64,000 nucleotides of DNA. Source: Leucobacter komagatae (lineage in GTDB: Bacteria; Actinomycetota; Actinomycetes; Actinomycetales; Microbacteriaceae). The position numbers and the translations under genes were made by a program. Shown here in pieces: positions 34,401 to 43,160 of this stretch. Where the stretch lies: NCBI RefSeq assembly GCF_006716085.1, contig NZ_VFON01000001.1, forward strand, positions 2,914,001-2,978,000, in the 5' to 3' direction. The notes below the pieces were generated by a model. The model ran no database searches. It saw only the letters and a program-made list of their open reading frames with translations, and had not been told where the DNA came from. The number at the start of each line of letters is the position of its first letter. The first letter of the stretch is position 1.

Positions 34401-37400
34401 CTCTAACCAGAGGCTGCAGCTCGGCGCCGGCGACAACGCGGTATGCACGATCGTGAATACCGCGCTTCCGTCGCCGCTCACCATCGAGAAGAGCGACGGA
34501 AACGTCGCCCAGCTCGCCGACGGCACCTGGCAGATCGACTACACGATCGCCGTGAAGAATAGCGGTCAGGTTGGTAGCAGCTACACGCTCACGGACACCC
34601 CGGCGCTCGGCGCAGGGTTCGCCGTCGAGGGTGGGTCGTGGCGCGACGCCGCGGATCCCGATACCGAGATTCCCGCACCCGCCGCAGACACCGCGATCGC
34701 CGCGGGCGCTGAGCACAGCTACATCTACAGGGTGATCGCGAGCTTCGACGAGGCGACAGAATCCCCGTCGCTCACGTGCGACCCGGAGACGGGCGGCGCG
34801 TTCTTCAACTCCGCAACCGTGGCGTTCCCGGGCGGCACCGCGACCGACACCGGTTGCGGCGAGCCCGCGAGCCCGACAGTGGTGAAGACAGCGGTCGCCC
34901 CGACACAGAACACCGACGGAACGTGGGGCATCAGCTACGAGCTGAAGGTTACGAACCCATCGAGCATCCCGCTCGCCTTCACGCTCTCCGACATCCCGAA
35001 GGCAGCGCCCGCTGGTACGTCGATTGCCTGGACCTCGATCACGCCGAGCACCGGCACCGTGTCGGGCGACTGGTTGGCCAACGGCCAGGGTGTCGTGACC
35101 ACTAGCGTGCTCGCCCCAAGCGAAACTCGCACGTACACGATCACGGGCGTGTTCACCGTGACGACGGCCGTGGACCCCGAGACGCTCATGTGCGACACCG
35201 GCGGCGAGGATGGACTGTGGAACACGGCAGTTGTGACGAACGGCGTCGGAACCGACGAGTCGAGCGCGTGCGCTGAGATCCCGACGGCGACGGCTCAGGT
35301 GACGAAGACGGTGACGAGCAAGACTCAGCTCGCCGACGGCACCTGGCTGATCGTCTATGCGGTGACCGCAAAGAACCCGCTCGGCCCGATCGCGGCGATC
35401 TACTCGCTGACCGACACGCTGAACTTCGGCGGCGACGTCGAGGTGACCTCGGCGCAGTGGACCGGCCCGGCGGCGACGACGGGAACCTTCACAAACGGCA
35501 CGGCGACGCTGGCGACGAACCGCACCCTTGCGGCGGGCGCCACCGACAACTTCACGGTGACCGCGCTCGCAACGATCGACCCCGCGGCCTGGACTGCCGA
35601 GCAGTCGACGCTCGAGTGTGACGCAGAGGGCGGCGCCGGCGGGTTCCTCAACACGGCGACGATCGCCGTCGCCGGGGCGACCTCCGACGCGAGCGCGTGC
35701 GCCGAGCCCGACCTGCCGACGATCACGAAGACCCCGGTCGGCGCGGAGCAGGACGCGACGGACCCAGAGCTCTGGCACGTGAACTACACGCTGACAGTCA
35801 CCCCGGGATCGTCGGCCTCCTTCTACTCGCTCACCGATACGCCGGCGTTCGCCGGGGGAGTGACCCTCGGTGACGGACGCGCGCAGCGAACCGACACGGA
35901 GCCGGTGGGCGACGAGATCGCGATCACGAGCGGCGCGAAGTTTGCGGCCGACCCCGTCGCGATCGGTGCCAGCGACAAGCCGCACACGTGGCTCGTGAGC
36001 TGGGAGGCGCGCCTCGGTGCCGCCGCCGCGGATGACGCGGCGTGCGGCGAACCCGGCTCGGGCTTCTTTAACTCAGCGGCGCTCGTGCAGGGCGACGACG
36101 TCGTCGGCGAGAGCGACGCCTGCATCCCCGTTCCCCAGCCGGCGCAGCCGACGGTCGAGAAGACTGTCACGGGCGCGAGCCAGCAGCCGAACGGTGACTG
36201 GAACGTCGTCTACGACCTCACGGTGAAGCTCCCCGCCAAGGGCGAGACAAACCCCAACGGGCTCTCGGCGAAGTACGACCTCAGCGACACGCTCGCCTAC
36301 GGCGCGGGAATCTCCGTGCAGTCGGCGTCGTGGACCGGCCCTGCCGGCGCCTCGGGCGACTTCGACGCGGCGACCTGGTCGGCGAACCTCGCTACTGGCA
36401 CGTCGATCGCCGCGGGCGACACCCTCACCTACAAGGTGACCGCGGTCGCACGCGTGACCGGCGAAGCAGTCGAGAACGGGACGGCCGAGTGCGGCACCGA
36501 GGGCGAGGCCGGCGGCTTCCTCAATACCGCGAAGCTTGTCTCTGGCGGGCAGACGACCCCGGTTGAAGCGTGCGCCGAGCCCAAGCTGCCGACGATCACG
36601 AAGACCGCGGTCGGCGCGGTGCAGGACGAGGCCGACCCCGAGGTCTGGCGCGTGAGCTACCTGCTCACCGTGACCCCGAGCGGCTTTGACGCCTCGTACA
36701 CGCTGACCGATACGCCGGACTTCGCGCAGGGCATTCAGCCCGGCGACGGCACCGCGCAGCGCACCGACACTGACCCGGCAGGCGAGGCATTCGCGATCTC
36801 GTCGGGCCAGCCGTTCAGCGGCGGCCCCGTAGCGATCGGCGCCGACGACGCGCCCCACACGTGGCTCGTCACGTGGGAGGCACGCGTTGGGAACGACGTT
36901 TCGGGCGAACTGAACGAGTGTGAAGGCCCCGGCACCGGGTTCTTCAACACCGCGGAACTGAAGCAGGGCGATACCGTCGTCAGCGACGACACCGCGTGCG
37001 CGCACGTGGAGGATCGGGTCTACCCGCAGGTCACGAAGACCGTGGCGCAGACCGCGCAGCGGCCCGACGGCAGCTGGACGATCGACTACGACCTCGTCGT
37101 GACCCTCGCTGAAAAGGGCGAGGCGAACCCGCAGGGCCTGTCGGCGAAGTACGACCTCACCGACGCGCTCGCGTTCGGTGGCGGCATCACCGTGCAGTCA
37201 GCCTCGTGGACCGGGCCCGCAGGTGCGGAGGGTGACTTCGATTCCACCGGCTGGAACGCGAACATCGCGGCCGGCCAGGGCATCAAGGCGGGCAGCACGC
37301 ACACCTACAGGGTGAGCGTTACCGCCGACGTGCCAGTCGGAGCCCTCGAGGAGGGCGCGGGCGAGTGCCTCACCGGCGGCGACGCCGGCGGCTTCCTCAA

Positions 37401-40305
37401 CACCGCGGAGCTCGTCTCGGGCGGGGTCACCACCCCGGTCGAAGCGTGCGCCGAGCCCGACCTGCCGACGATCACGAAGACCGCGATCGGGGCTGAGCAG
37501 GACGCGACCGACCCTGACCTCTGGCACGTGAGCTACGAGCTCACCGTGACCCCGAGCAGCTACGACTCGTCGTACACGCTGAGCGACACCCCGGAGTTCT
37601 CCGTTGGCGTGACGCTCGGTGACGGCACCGCGCAGCGCACCGACACCGACCCCGCCGGGGCCGCGTTCGGAATCGAGGCTGGCAAGGCGTTCAGCGAGGA
37701 ACCGGTGCAGATCAAGGCCGGCGACGCCGCACACACGTGGCTGGTCACCTGGGAAGCCCGGGTCGGGGAGCCCACCGCGGCTGTCTGCGAAGGCCCCGGA
37801 ACAGGGTTCTTCAACACCGCGGCGCTCAGCCAGGGCGACATCGTCATCGGTGACGACACCGCTTGCGTGCCCGTGCCTGCAGGGGTGGCCCCGCATGTCA
37901 CGAAGACCGTGGAGAAGGCGGTCCAGAACGCTGACGGCATGTGGAAGATCGACTACAACCTCGTGGTTGCGCTCTCCGCAAAGGGCGAGAGCAACCCCGA
38001 CGGGCTGACCTCGAAGTACGACCTCAGCGACGCGCTGGCGTTCGGAGACGGGATCGACGTGAAGTCGGCCTCGTGGACGGGCCCGGCGGGCGCGAAGGGT
38101 GACTTCGCCGAGGCGACGTGGAGCGCGGACATTGTGAAGGGCGCCGCTATCGCAGCGGGCGCGACGCACGAGTACCGGGTCTCGGTGATTGCCGACGTGA
38201 CTGCCTCGGCAGTCGAGGGTGGTTCGACGGCTTGCGCGGCCGAGGGTGAGGGCGGCGGGTTCCTGAACACCGCTGAGCTCAACTCGGGTGGAGACACCAC
38301 CCGGGTCACGGCCTGCGCGGAACCGGTCTTCCCGACCATCGAGAAGACCGGCACCTCCTCCGTGGACAACGGTGACGGCACCTTCGACATCGAGTACCGC
38401 ATTACGGTGAAGTACCCGGCCGCAGAGACGCGCTACCCGGTGGGTGTTGGCTTCTCGCTTTCGGATAGCCCGCAGCTGCCAGCTGGGGTCGAAACGGTCG
38501 GCGGCTGGTCTGCGGAAGCAGCAAACAGTCACACCCCCGCGCCGCAGCAGCCCCGACGCCCGGCAACGGGCGAGTGGCAGATCATCGAGGGTGCCCAGTA
38601 CACTCCCGAGAATCGCGATACTCCCGTGCCTAACTTCGAGTACCTCGTGAAGGCGACCGTGAAGGTCGACCCGACCAAGGCGCCGGAGCCTGCGGTCTGC
38701 GAGGATACTGACGCGACCGGCATCGTCGTGCCGAACCTCGGGCGGCTCACCTCGGGCGGTTTCGCCGCACAGGATAGCGGCTGCGTCACCGTGAACTTCA
38801 GCGACGTGGGCATCGAGAAGCAGGCGGTGCTCGCAGAGGGTGGCACTTCGGTGCAGCCGGGCGACACGTTCGAGTACGTGCTCACCGTAACGAACCACGG
38901 CACCGGCCCCGCGAAGGATGTGAAGGTGACAGACGCCGACATCAATGAGCGGCTGAAGATCACCGGCCTGACTGTCGACCCAGACGTCGCCTGGACCGAG
39001 GCCCCCGGCTACGTGGGCAACAAGGTCGAGCTGACGATCGGCGAGATCGGCGTCGGCGAGTCCGTCGACGTGCGGGTCGGCGTGGAGTTCCTCCCCGCCC
39101 AGAACCTGCAGGCCGAGCCGATCCTCTCGGGATCCCCGGCGCCAGCGGCGCCCGCAGCGCTCGACGAACTCACCAACAAGGCGTGCGTCGAGATGGCGGG
39201 CGACTCGAACGCCGACAACAACTGCGACGCGGCCGAGGTGCCAGTGCGCGACCTTACGGCAACCGTCTACACGCTCTGTGTGGCAGACGCGCCCATGCTC
39301 GGGTGGTCGGTGTCGAAGTCAGCGCTGCTCAAGGACAAGCCGGTGAACTTCCGGTGGACTCCTGACGAGGGGACCTCGGGCACCGTACCGGCAGAGGTGA
39401 CACTCACAGAGCCGGGTGGCTCGAGCGCCTGGACTGCGACGCAGGCCTGGCCAGGGTCAGCGTTCACGCCATCGGGTATCAGCATCGACTACCCGGGCTG
39501 GCGCGCACTCAAGGCGTCCGACATGGCCGCTGGTGGGGGCTACCTGCTCCCGGGTACCTCGACGGTCATGACGCCCGCGCAACAGGCCGAGTTCGTGTTC
39601 AACGGGCTCATCCTTGACCCGAGCGAGCTCGACTTCTCGTGGCGCGGCAACACGACGATCCAGTTCTCGGTGAACCCCGAGCTGACGTTCAACGCGAGCT
39701 ACCCGCCGGCAACCGCTGGCTGTGGCGTCGCGCGCCACTCGCAGGTCGAGATCGAGAAGGACGCGAGTGTCACCCGCACCCAGTCAGGCAAGACGTTCGA
39801 CTACACCCTCGCGGTGAAGAACCTGAGCGATGACAGTGCCGCCGAGGGCGTCGTTGTCACCGACCAGATCCCTGCCGACCTCAAGGTCGACTCGGTGGCC
39901 TGGGCAGGTCAGGGCGACGCGAACACGTTCCCGAACTGGCGTGAGTGCGATGTGACGGGCAAGGACTCGAGGGGTTACGGCGGAACACTCCGCTGCGAGC
40001 TCTTCGGGCCGCTGCAGCCGAAGGGATCGACCGAGGGCGCCTCTGAGGCACCCGAGATCACCCTCGGCGTGACTGTGAACGCCGGATCTAGCCGGACGGA
40101 TGTCACGAACACCGCGACCGTGGACTACCACACCTTCGGAGACCCAGACGACTCGGGCCGAGACTCCGACAGCGCCACGGTGCTGCTGTGGGGCCTGCCG
40201 GTCACGGGCGCGCAGCTCGGGAGCATCGGCGGGGTCGCGGGCGGCCTCCTCCTGCTCGGCGGCGTACTGCTCCTCTGGCGGAAGAAGCGGAGCGTGACGA
40301 ACTAA
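31435..40305 (+). CDS. Giant LPXTG wall-anchored surface protein with vWA domain and Ig-like repeats
   Basis: A 2,956-residue protein. A signal peptide (MSRRGQQRRF, hydrophobic core, cleavage near AYA-AVEP, residue ~53) leads to a Pro/Glu-rich stalk (to ~130) and a SpaA-type Ig-like domain (~140-260). Next is a von Willebrand A domain (~290-480) with a complete MIDAS: D299-x-S301-x-S303, T381 and D407. Then come many Ig-like modules that start near TKT or EKT and end in FLNTA, including three ~291-residue A/B repeat pairs (1427-2298), two DUF11-type modules, and an LPVTG sorting motif (2921-2925), membrane helix and RKKRSVTN. A metal-dependent pilus-tip-like adhesin is inferred. The Lys/Asn pairs may form isopeptide bonds. 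ATG 31435 fits the signal peptide; an ATG at 31423 is possible. No sortase is in the window. Confidence 0.93.
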   Translation: MSRRGQQRRFTRGTTHSAGRWGVGRLLAMILAGAVVYAGLPKAAYAAVEPTPSITEPIEGADPNTVTEPGTEEPQPGSEAPTEEPAGPIVDPVEPTEEAPDAGDQPAEQEALPDQAAQPLAAPLAGTALNGGEGEGGKPAKREIVINVRTGGDRSSDSVVAGLGGVTFSAYPATSFTNQTSSTPVATCTTDSAGKCWMKAPTRPTDWFFDEAPGYLVKQESVPAGWQSADTLTITGNSAANYAFYTGPADANYNQANRTIAVPRTRGMDYRNSMGQALSTRVNPQLNDVCGVNVALVHDLSSSVTASAAIQLRDASRSVVSALTGTPSKVAIQTFGTNSPAVNTSGSNNAFMPLTSVATQADANAVLNKIAGLAVPLDQATNWDRGFWTLNSLASSGQLDLVIMITDGLPTTFGDGTDGGNTTNFARVEHAMASANAIKSHNVKVIAVGVGSGISGGAPNLRAISGPAQNSDYFQVSDWKDLAAQMKKLASKNCEGTVNVVKQVIPVGGTVADAEPRANWGFTASAQGATVRNDVAGSSFSTTASAVTGQTGALGFRSKFEATSPADRKLTITESVTNQFSIAPQNGKNAVCTNTTTGDRVEVTNTGTASNPGFIVDPVEKATVSCVVYNEARDLSAKLRVDKVWKIDADGDGAFEETTEPNTAPTAIPGLSATLQLTGNAGLPAGGLNFGQTVSNLAVNSMVGVSETVRGLPPLCTNTATFEPGLVDGSTKLTKTSKDGTNIVRVTNVVKCESKLTLEKYVDGGDTPATDWNLRAIAPSGAAEGPNGKTSSQHATAQVTPSVNYALAEHALSPAAGGYTQRWNPTSQAAWAANHELGATGSWQCVAARAVDNGVPTWGDSVEAGKDGGVSVAPGEWLKCTAVNEQKPTLQLVKQVQIDDELETVPVGDDRWTLGASWTAPVAIGNDDAAITPYPGIQEALSGPGGVAATEVLPGQYSLTESAAKAGFENGTAFSCVVNDDEPKLIAVDSNQRLQLGAGDNAVCTIVNTALPSPLTIEKSDGNVAQLADGTWQIDYTIAVKNSGQVGSSYTLTDTPALGAGFAVEGGSWRDAADPDTEIPAPAADTAIAAGAEHSYIYRVIASFDEATESPSLTCDPETGGAFFNSATVAFPGGTATDTGCGEPASPTVVKTAVAPTQNTDGTWGISYELKVTNPSSIPLAFTLSDIPKAAPAGTSIAWTSITPSTGTVSGDWLANGQGVVTTSVLAPSETRTYTITGVFTVTTAVDPETLMCDTGGEDGLWNTAVVTNGVGTDESSACAEIPTATAQVTKTVTSKTQLADGTWLIVYAVTAKNPLGPIAAIYSLTDTLNFGGDVEVTSAQWTGPAATTGTFTNGTATLATNRTLAAGATDNFTVTALATIDPAAWTAEQSTLECDAEGGAGGFLNTATIAVAGATSDASACAEPDLPTITKTPVGAEQDATDPELWHVNYTLTVTPGSSASFYSLTDTPAFAGGVTLGDGRAQRTDTEPVGDEIAITSGAKFAADPVAIGASDKPHTWLVSWEARLGAAAADDAACGEPGSGFFNSAALVQGDDVVGESDACIPVPQPAQPTVEKTVTGASQQPNGDWNVVYDLTVKLPAKGETNPNGLSAKYDLSDTLAYGAGISVQSASWTGPAGASGDFDAATWSANLATGTSIAAGDTLTYKVTAVARVTGEAVENGTAECGTEGEAGGFLNTAKLVSGGQTTPVEACAEPKLPTITKTAVGAVQDEADPEVWRVSYLLTVTPSGFDASYTLTDTPDFAQGIQPGDGTAQRTDTDPAGEAFAISSGQPFSGGPVAIGADDAPHTWLVTWEARVGNDVSGELNECEGPGTGFFNTAELKQGDTVVSDDTACAHVEDRVYPQVTKTVAQTAQRPDGSWTIDYDLVVTLAEKGEANPQGLSAKYDLTDALAFGGGITVQSASWTGPAGAEGDFDSTGWNANIAAGQGIKAGSTHTYRVSVTADVPVGALEEGAGECLTGGDAGGFLNTAELVSGGVTTPVEACAEPDLPTITKTAIGAEQDATDPDLWHVSYELTVTPSSYDSSYTLSDTPEFSVGVTLGDGTAQRTDTDPAGAAFGIEAGKAFSEEPVQIKAGDAAHTWLVTWEARVGEPTAAVCEGPGTGFFNTAALSQGDIVIGDDTACVPVPAGVAPHVTKTVEKAVQNADGMWKIDYNLVVALSAKGESNPDGLTSKYDLSDALAFGDGIDVKSASWTGPAGAKGDFAEATWSADIVKGAAIAAGATHEYRVSVIADVTASAVEGGSTACAAEGEGGGFLNTAELNSGGDTTRVTACAEPVFPTIEKTGTSSVDNGDGTFDIEYRITVKYPAAETRYPVGVGFSLSDSPQLPAGVETVGGWSAEAANSHTPAPQQPRRPATGEWQIIEGAQYTPENRDTPVPNFEYLVKATVKVDPTKAPEPAVCEDTDATGIVVPNLGRLTSGGFAAQDSGCVTVNFSDVGIEKQAVLAEGGTSVQPGDTFEYVLTVTNHGTGPAKDVKVTDADINERLKITGLTVDPDVAWTEAPGYVGNKVELTIGEIGVGESVDVRVGVEFLPAQNLQAEPILSGSPAPAAPAALDELTNKACVEMAGDSNADNNCDAAEVPVRDLTATVYTLCVADAPMLGWSVSKSALLKDKPVNFRWTPDEGTSGTVPAEVTLTEPGGSSAWTATQAWPGSAFTPSGISIDYPGWRALKASDMAAGGGYLLPGTSTVMTPAQQAEFVFNGLILDPSELDFSWRGNTTIQFSVNPELTFNASYPPATAGCGVARHSQVEIEKDASVTRTQSGKTFDYTLAVKNLSDDSAAEGVVVTDQIPADLKVDSVAWAGQGDANTFPNWRECDVTGKDSRGYGGTLRCELFGPLQPKGSTEGASEAPEITLGVTVNAGSSRTDVTNTATVDYHTFGDPDDSGRDSDSATVLLWGLPVTGAQLGSIGGVAGGLLLLGGVLLLWRKKRSVTN
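35713..38328 (+). repeat. Three ~870-bp tandem repeats encoding A/B Ig-like module pairs
   Basis: Units begin at 35713, 36586 and 37462 with CTGCCGACGATCACGAAGAC and end at 38328, spacing 873, 876 and 867 bp. Each encodes module A (TITKTxxGAEQDxTDPxLW ... GTGFFNTA) and module B (xVTKTV ... GGFLNTAEL). Copies are similar but not identical, so they are diverged by selection or age. Confidence 0.9.
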
Positions 40306-40393
40306 GGCATCCACAGGCCCGCAGCGGGGCGTCGAAGCTTCCCCCTTGAATCCTCTCGACGTGCGCCCCATGTAACCCGCTGCGACGCAAGAA

Positions 40394-40426
40394 GGGCCGG
40401 ACATCAGCAGAAGCTGTGTCCGGCCC
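40394..40426. terminator. 10-bp hairpin between the surface-protein and POT transporter genes
   Basis: GGGCCGGACA (40394-40403) pairs perfectly with TGTCCGGCCC (40417-40426) around a 13-nt loop. The two genes converge here, so the hairpin may serve both. Confidence 0.75.
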
Positions 40427-40470
40427 CTCCGGCGTGCCGACCCTGATCGATCGTGCGCGTGCCCGCCGAG

Positions 40471-41964
40471 CTAGCGGATGCCGCCCATGAGGCGCAGCAC
40501 CGGCTTGCGGAGGAGGAACAGGATCGCGCCGACCGCGATCGACGCACCGCCGAGCGCGAGGAAGTACGGGACCTCATTCTCGGGGGTGTAGAAGTGCGAG
40601 AGCGAACCTGAGGCTGCCGAGCCGAGCGAGATCGACAGGAAGAACAGCGCAACCATCTGCGAGTGGAACGCGCGAGGTGCGAGCTTCGTCGCGAGCGATT
40701 GCCCGACGGGCGAGATGCTGAGCTCGGCGAGCGTGAGCAGCAGAATAATGACCACGTAGGCGAGGAACGGCACGGTGCCGTTCGCGCCGCCCGCAAAGGG
40801 GATGAAGCACAGGAATGCAACGCCCATGAGGGCCGTGCCGATCGCGAACTTCACCGGCGTGCTCGGCTGCCTGTCGCCAAGCTTTACCCACATGGCGGCG
40901 AAGACACCGGCGAGGATGATAATGAAGACCGGGTTGATCGACTGCACCATGCTCGGGGGCATCTCCCACCCGAAGATGTTGCGGTTCAGCCGCTGGTCGG
41001 CGTAGATCGCGAGCACCGTGAACTGCTGCTGCGACAGCGACCAGAACACGGCCGAGGCGAGGAACAGCGGGATGAACGAGAACACCTGGCGGCGCTCGGG
41101 CGCCGAGACCTGGTGGCTCGTGAGAATGACGGTGAACAGCACGACCACGGCGATCACGATGAGTACCACGACGACGGTCGACAGGTTCTCGGCGGTGATG
41201 ATCCCGAACGAGAGCGCGAGCGCGATGACCGTGATCGCGGCGAGGAACACGACCGACCAGATGCGCTTCTGGCTCGTCGACAGCGGGTTCGCGGGCTTTC
41301 TGCTCGACTCGCTCACGGTGTGCTTTCGCATCGCGAGGTACTGAGTGAGGCCTACCGCCATGCCGATCGCGGCGAGGCCGAAGCCCCAGTGGAAGCCCTT
41401 CCAGCCCCAGAGCGCGCTCGTGAGCAGCGGCCCGGCGAAACCGCCGATGTTCACGCCCATGTAGTAGATGGAGAACGCGGCGTCGCGGCGCTGGTCACCC
41501 TTCTCGTAGAGGTCGCCGAGCACGGTCGACGTGGTGGTCTTCAGAGACCCCGAGCCGAGCGCGACGCCGACGAGGCCGATCGCGAGGCCGAGCATGCCCG
41601 GAACAAGCGCGAGCGCGAGGTGGCCGGCCATGATGAGGCACGCGGCCGTCAGCAGTGTGCGCTCGGCGCCGAGCACGCGGTCAGCGACCCACCCGCCGAG
41701 CACCGCCGAGAGGTACACGAGGCCACCGTAGGCGCCGACGATTGACGTTGCGGCCGCCTGCGACATTCCGAGGCCACCGTCGGTGACCGAGTAGTAGATG
41801 TAGAAGGCGAGGAGCGCCTGCATGCCGTAGAAGCTGAACCGCTCCCACATCTCGACGCCCGCGAGGTTCGCGAGCCCCCAGGGGTGGCCGAAGAAGCCAC
41901 CCTTCTGCGGCTGTGACTGACTCGCCGGCGCCGTATTATCGGGCTGCGTAGTGGGTGATGACAC
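40471..41964 (-). CDS. POT-family proton-coupled di/tripeptide transporter
   Basis: A 497-residue MFS transporter of the PTR2/POT family that imports di- and tripeptides with protons. The signature GVEMWERFSFYGMQALLAFYIYY (residues ~33-55) includes the ExxERFxYYG-type proton site, followed by about 14 helices including FSIYYMGVNIGGFAGPLL and a C-terminal LAELSISPVGQSLATKLAP. The GTG at 41964 is chosen because GGGGAG precedes it; an upstream extension in frame lacks a signal. A long hairpin lies in the leader (41990-42031). Length typical. Confidence 0.92.
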   Translation of the reverse strand: MSSPTTQPDNTAPASQSQPQKGGFFGHPWGLANLAGVEMWERFSFYGMQALLAFYIYYSVTDGGLGMSQAAATSIVGAYGGLVYLSAVLGGWVADRVLGAERTLLTAACLIMAGHLALALVPGMLGLAIGLVGVALGSGSLKTTTSTVLGDLYEKGDQRRDAAFSIYYMGVNIGGFAGPLLTSALWGWKGFHWGFGLAAIGMAVGLTQYLAMRKHTVSESSRKPANPLSTSQKRIWSVVFLAAITVIALALSFGIITAENLSTVVVVLIVIAVVVLFTVILTSHQVSAPERRQVFSFIPLFLASAVFWSLSQQQFTVLAIYADQRLNRNIFGWEMPPSMVQSINPVFIIILAGVFAAMWVKLGDRQPSTPVKFAIGTALMGVAFLCFIPFAGGANGTVPFLAYVVIILLLTLAELSISPVGQSLATKLAPRAFHSQMVALFFLSISLGSAASGSLSHFYTPENEVPYFLALGGASIAVGAILFLLRKPVLRLMGGIR

Positions 41965-41989
41965 GGGTTCTCCCCTGGGGTATACCGCG

Positions 41990-42031
41990 CGCAGTGTTCC
42001 CTCGCAGCGCTGGCGAGGGCGCACCACTGCG
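41990..42031 (-). promoter_or_regulatory. Two-stem hairpin in the POT transporter leader
   Basis: CGCAGTG (41990-41996) pairs with CACTGCG (42025-42031), and inside it CCCTCGC (41999-42005) pairs with GCGAGGG (42013-42019). It lies ~25 nt upstream of the GTG start and next to the GGGGAG ribosome site. Smaller stems (CCCCG/CGGGG at 42104-42118; CCGGTG/CACCGG just below) sit further upstream in the 250-bp gap, suggesting a structured leader. Confidence 0.4.
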
Positions 42032-42213
42032 GGAAATCAAAAACGACAGAAAAGACCCCGCCGGTGCGCGCTGTACACCGGCTGCCAGTGCCGTTCGTAC
42101 CGCGCCCCGTCAATCGGGGTCACAGAAAACCGTATCACTGTCTGAGTTTTCGGGCGCGTCGGGGTGCGGGACGGGTGGGGCCGGGATCCTGACCGCGCGC
42201 GCCGCGCCCGTCG

Positions 42214-42669
42214 CTACGGAGCGACCCGGTAACCGCTTCTGATCGCGACCCGGTTCCACGCCCCCATGACGAGCGCGAGCCAGCTCACCGCTGAGATCTG
42301 CGCGGGGTTGAGCGCACCCGTATCCCACTCGGTGCGCTGCGGGACCGAGAGCCTGGTCACCTCCTCTGCGAGGCCGAGCGCTGCCGCCTCGATGTCCGAG
42401 AAGTACTGCGACTCCCACCAGGCGGGCAGCACCGCGAGGCGGTCGTTTGTCTCACCGAGCTTCACTGCGTCGCGGCTGTGTAGCCTCGTGCAGAACGCGC
42501 AGCCGTTGAGCTGTGAGACCCGGATCTTGATGAGCTCGACGAGCTTCGCGCCGATCCCAGCGTCAGCGGCGGCCTCCTCAGCTGCCGCGCTGAACGCCGA
42601 CAGCTGCTCGTAGACGGCGGGGTGTTGCTTCGAGAGGTTGGTGAGGTTTGTGGGGCTTGTGGGCGGCAT
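42214..42669 (-). CDS. AhpD/carboxymuconolactone-decarboxylase-like peroxidase protein
   Basis: A 151-residue all-helical protein of the AhpD-like superfamily. The core LVELIKIRVSQLNGCAFCTRLHSRDAVKLGE holds the redox CxxC (GCAFC) and the downstream His that define alkylhydroperoxidase D proteins. The C terminus has NPAQISAVSWLALVMGAWNRVAI. It probably reduces peroxides or recycles a thiol adaptor. The ATG at 42669 has an AGGAGG site. It lies behind a small membrane gene and a TetR gene on the same strand, possibly one operon. Confidence 0.88.
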   Translation of the reverse strand: MPPTSPTNLTNLSKQHPAVYEQLSAFSAAAEEAAADAGIGAKLVELIKIRVSQLNGCAFCTRLHSRDAVKLGETNDRLAVLPAWWESQYFSDIEAAALGLAEEVTRLSVPQRTEWDTGALNPAQISAVSWLALVMGAWNRVAIRSGYRVAP

Positions 42670-42754
42670 GCGTTCCTCCTGGGTGGTGTGACGTCGATCG
42701 GGCGGGAAGCCGGCACGGGCCAGTCGGGCCAGCCAAGCCTGCCTGCGTGGTGGT

Positions 42755-43075
42755 CTAAGGTTCGTCGCCTTCGCTCCCAGTGGCATTGAGGCGGTCGATC
42801 CTGCGATTGTGCAGTGAGAAGCCGAGGGCTGCGGCAATGACGGCGGCAAAGAAGAGGACGATGTTCCACGGGGCAACGTCGCGAGAATTGAGGAGCCCAC
42901 TTGACATCGTGAGGAGGAGACCAGCGGTGTAGGTCCACTCTGCGTGGGGCGGCATCGGATCGAGCCGTCCGGTGAGCGGGATATGTTCGTGCTGGCGGGC
43001 CCGCAGCGCGATCCTCACGGAGGTAAAGAGCAGACCGAGTCCTGCAATCGCGACAGCCCATGCGAGGAGAACCAT
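42755..43075 (-). CDS. Small membrane protein between tetR and the AhpD-like gene
   Basis: A 106-residue protein with three predicted helices (about residues 1-20, 46-62 and 68-90) and a polar His/Arg loop ARQHEHIPLTGRLDPMPPHAEW. I do not recognise the family. The ATG at 43075 has AGGAG only 1 nt upstream, tighter than usual, so the start is uncertain. Order and strand suggest cotranscription with the TetR regulator upstream. Confidence 0.65.
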   Translation of the reverse strand: MVLLAWAVAIAGLGLLFTSVRIALRARQHEHIPLTGRLDPMPPHAEWTYTAGLLLTMSSGLLNSRDVAPWNIVLFFAAVIAAALGFSLHNRRIDRLNATGSEGDEP

Positions 43076-43160
43076 ACTCCTAGTCCACAGCAGGGGCGCG
43101 ACGACGTCAACCGGTGCGTGAGGCCTCGGCCGAGTGGGAGGTGCGCAGCGGGGCGTCGGG

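Noticed and set aside
34015..38898. Several long minus-strand frames inside the giant surface-protein gene
   Set aside because: They mirror the repeat structure of the sense gene, contain no recognisable domain and have no start signals.
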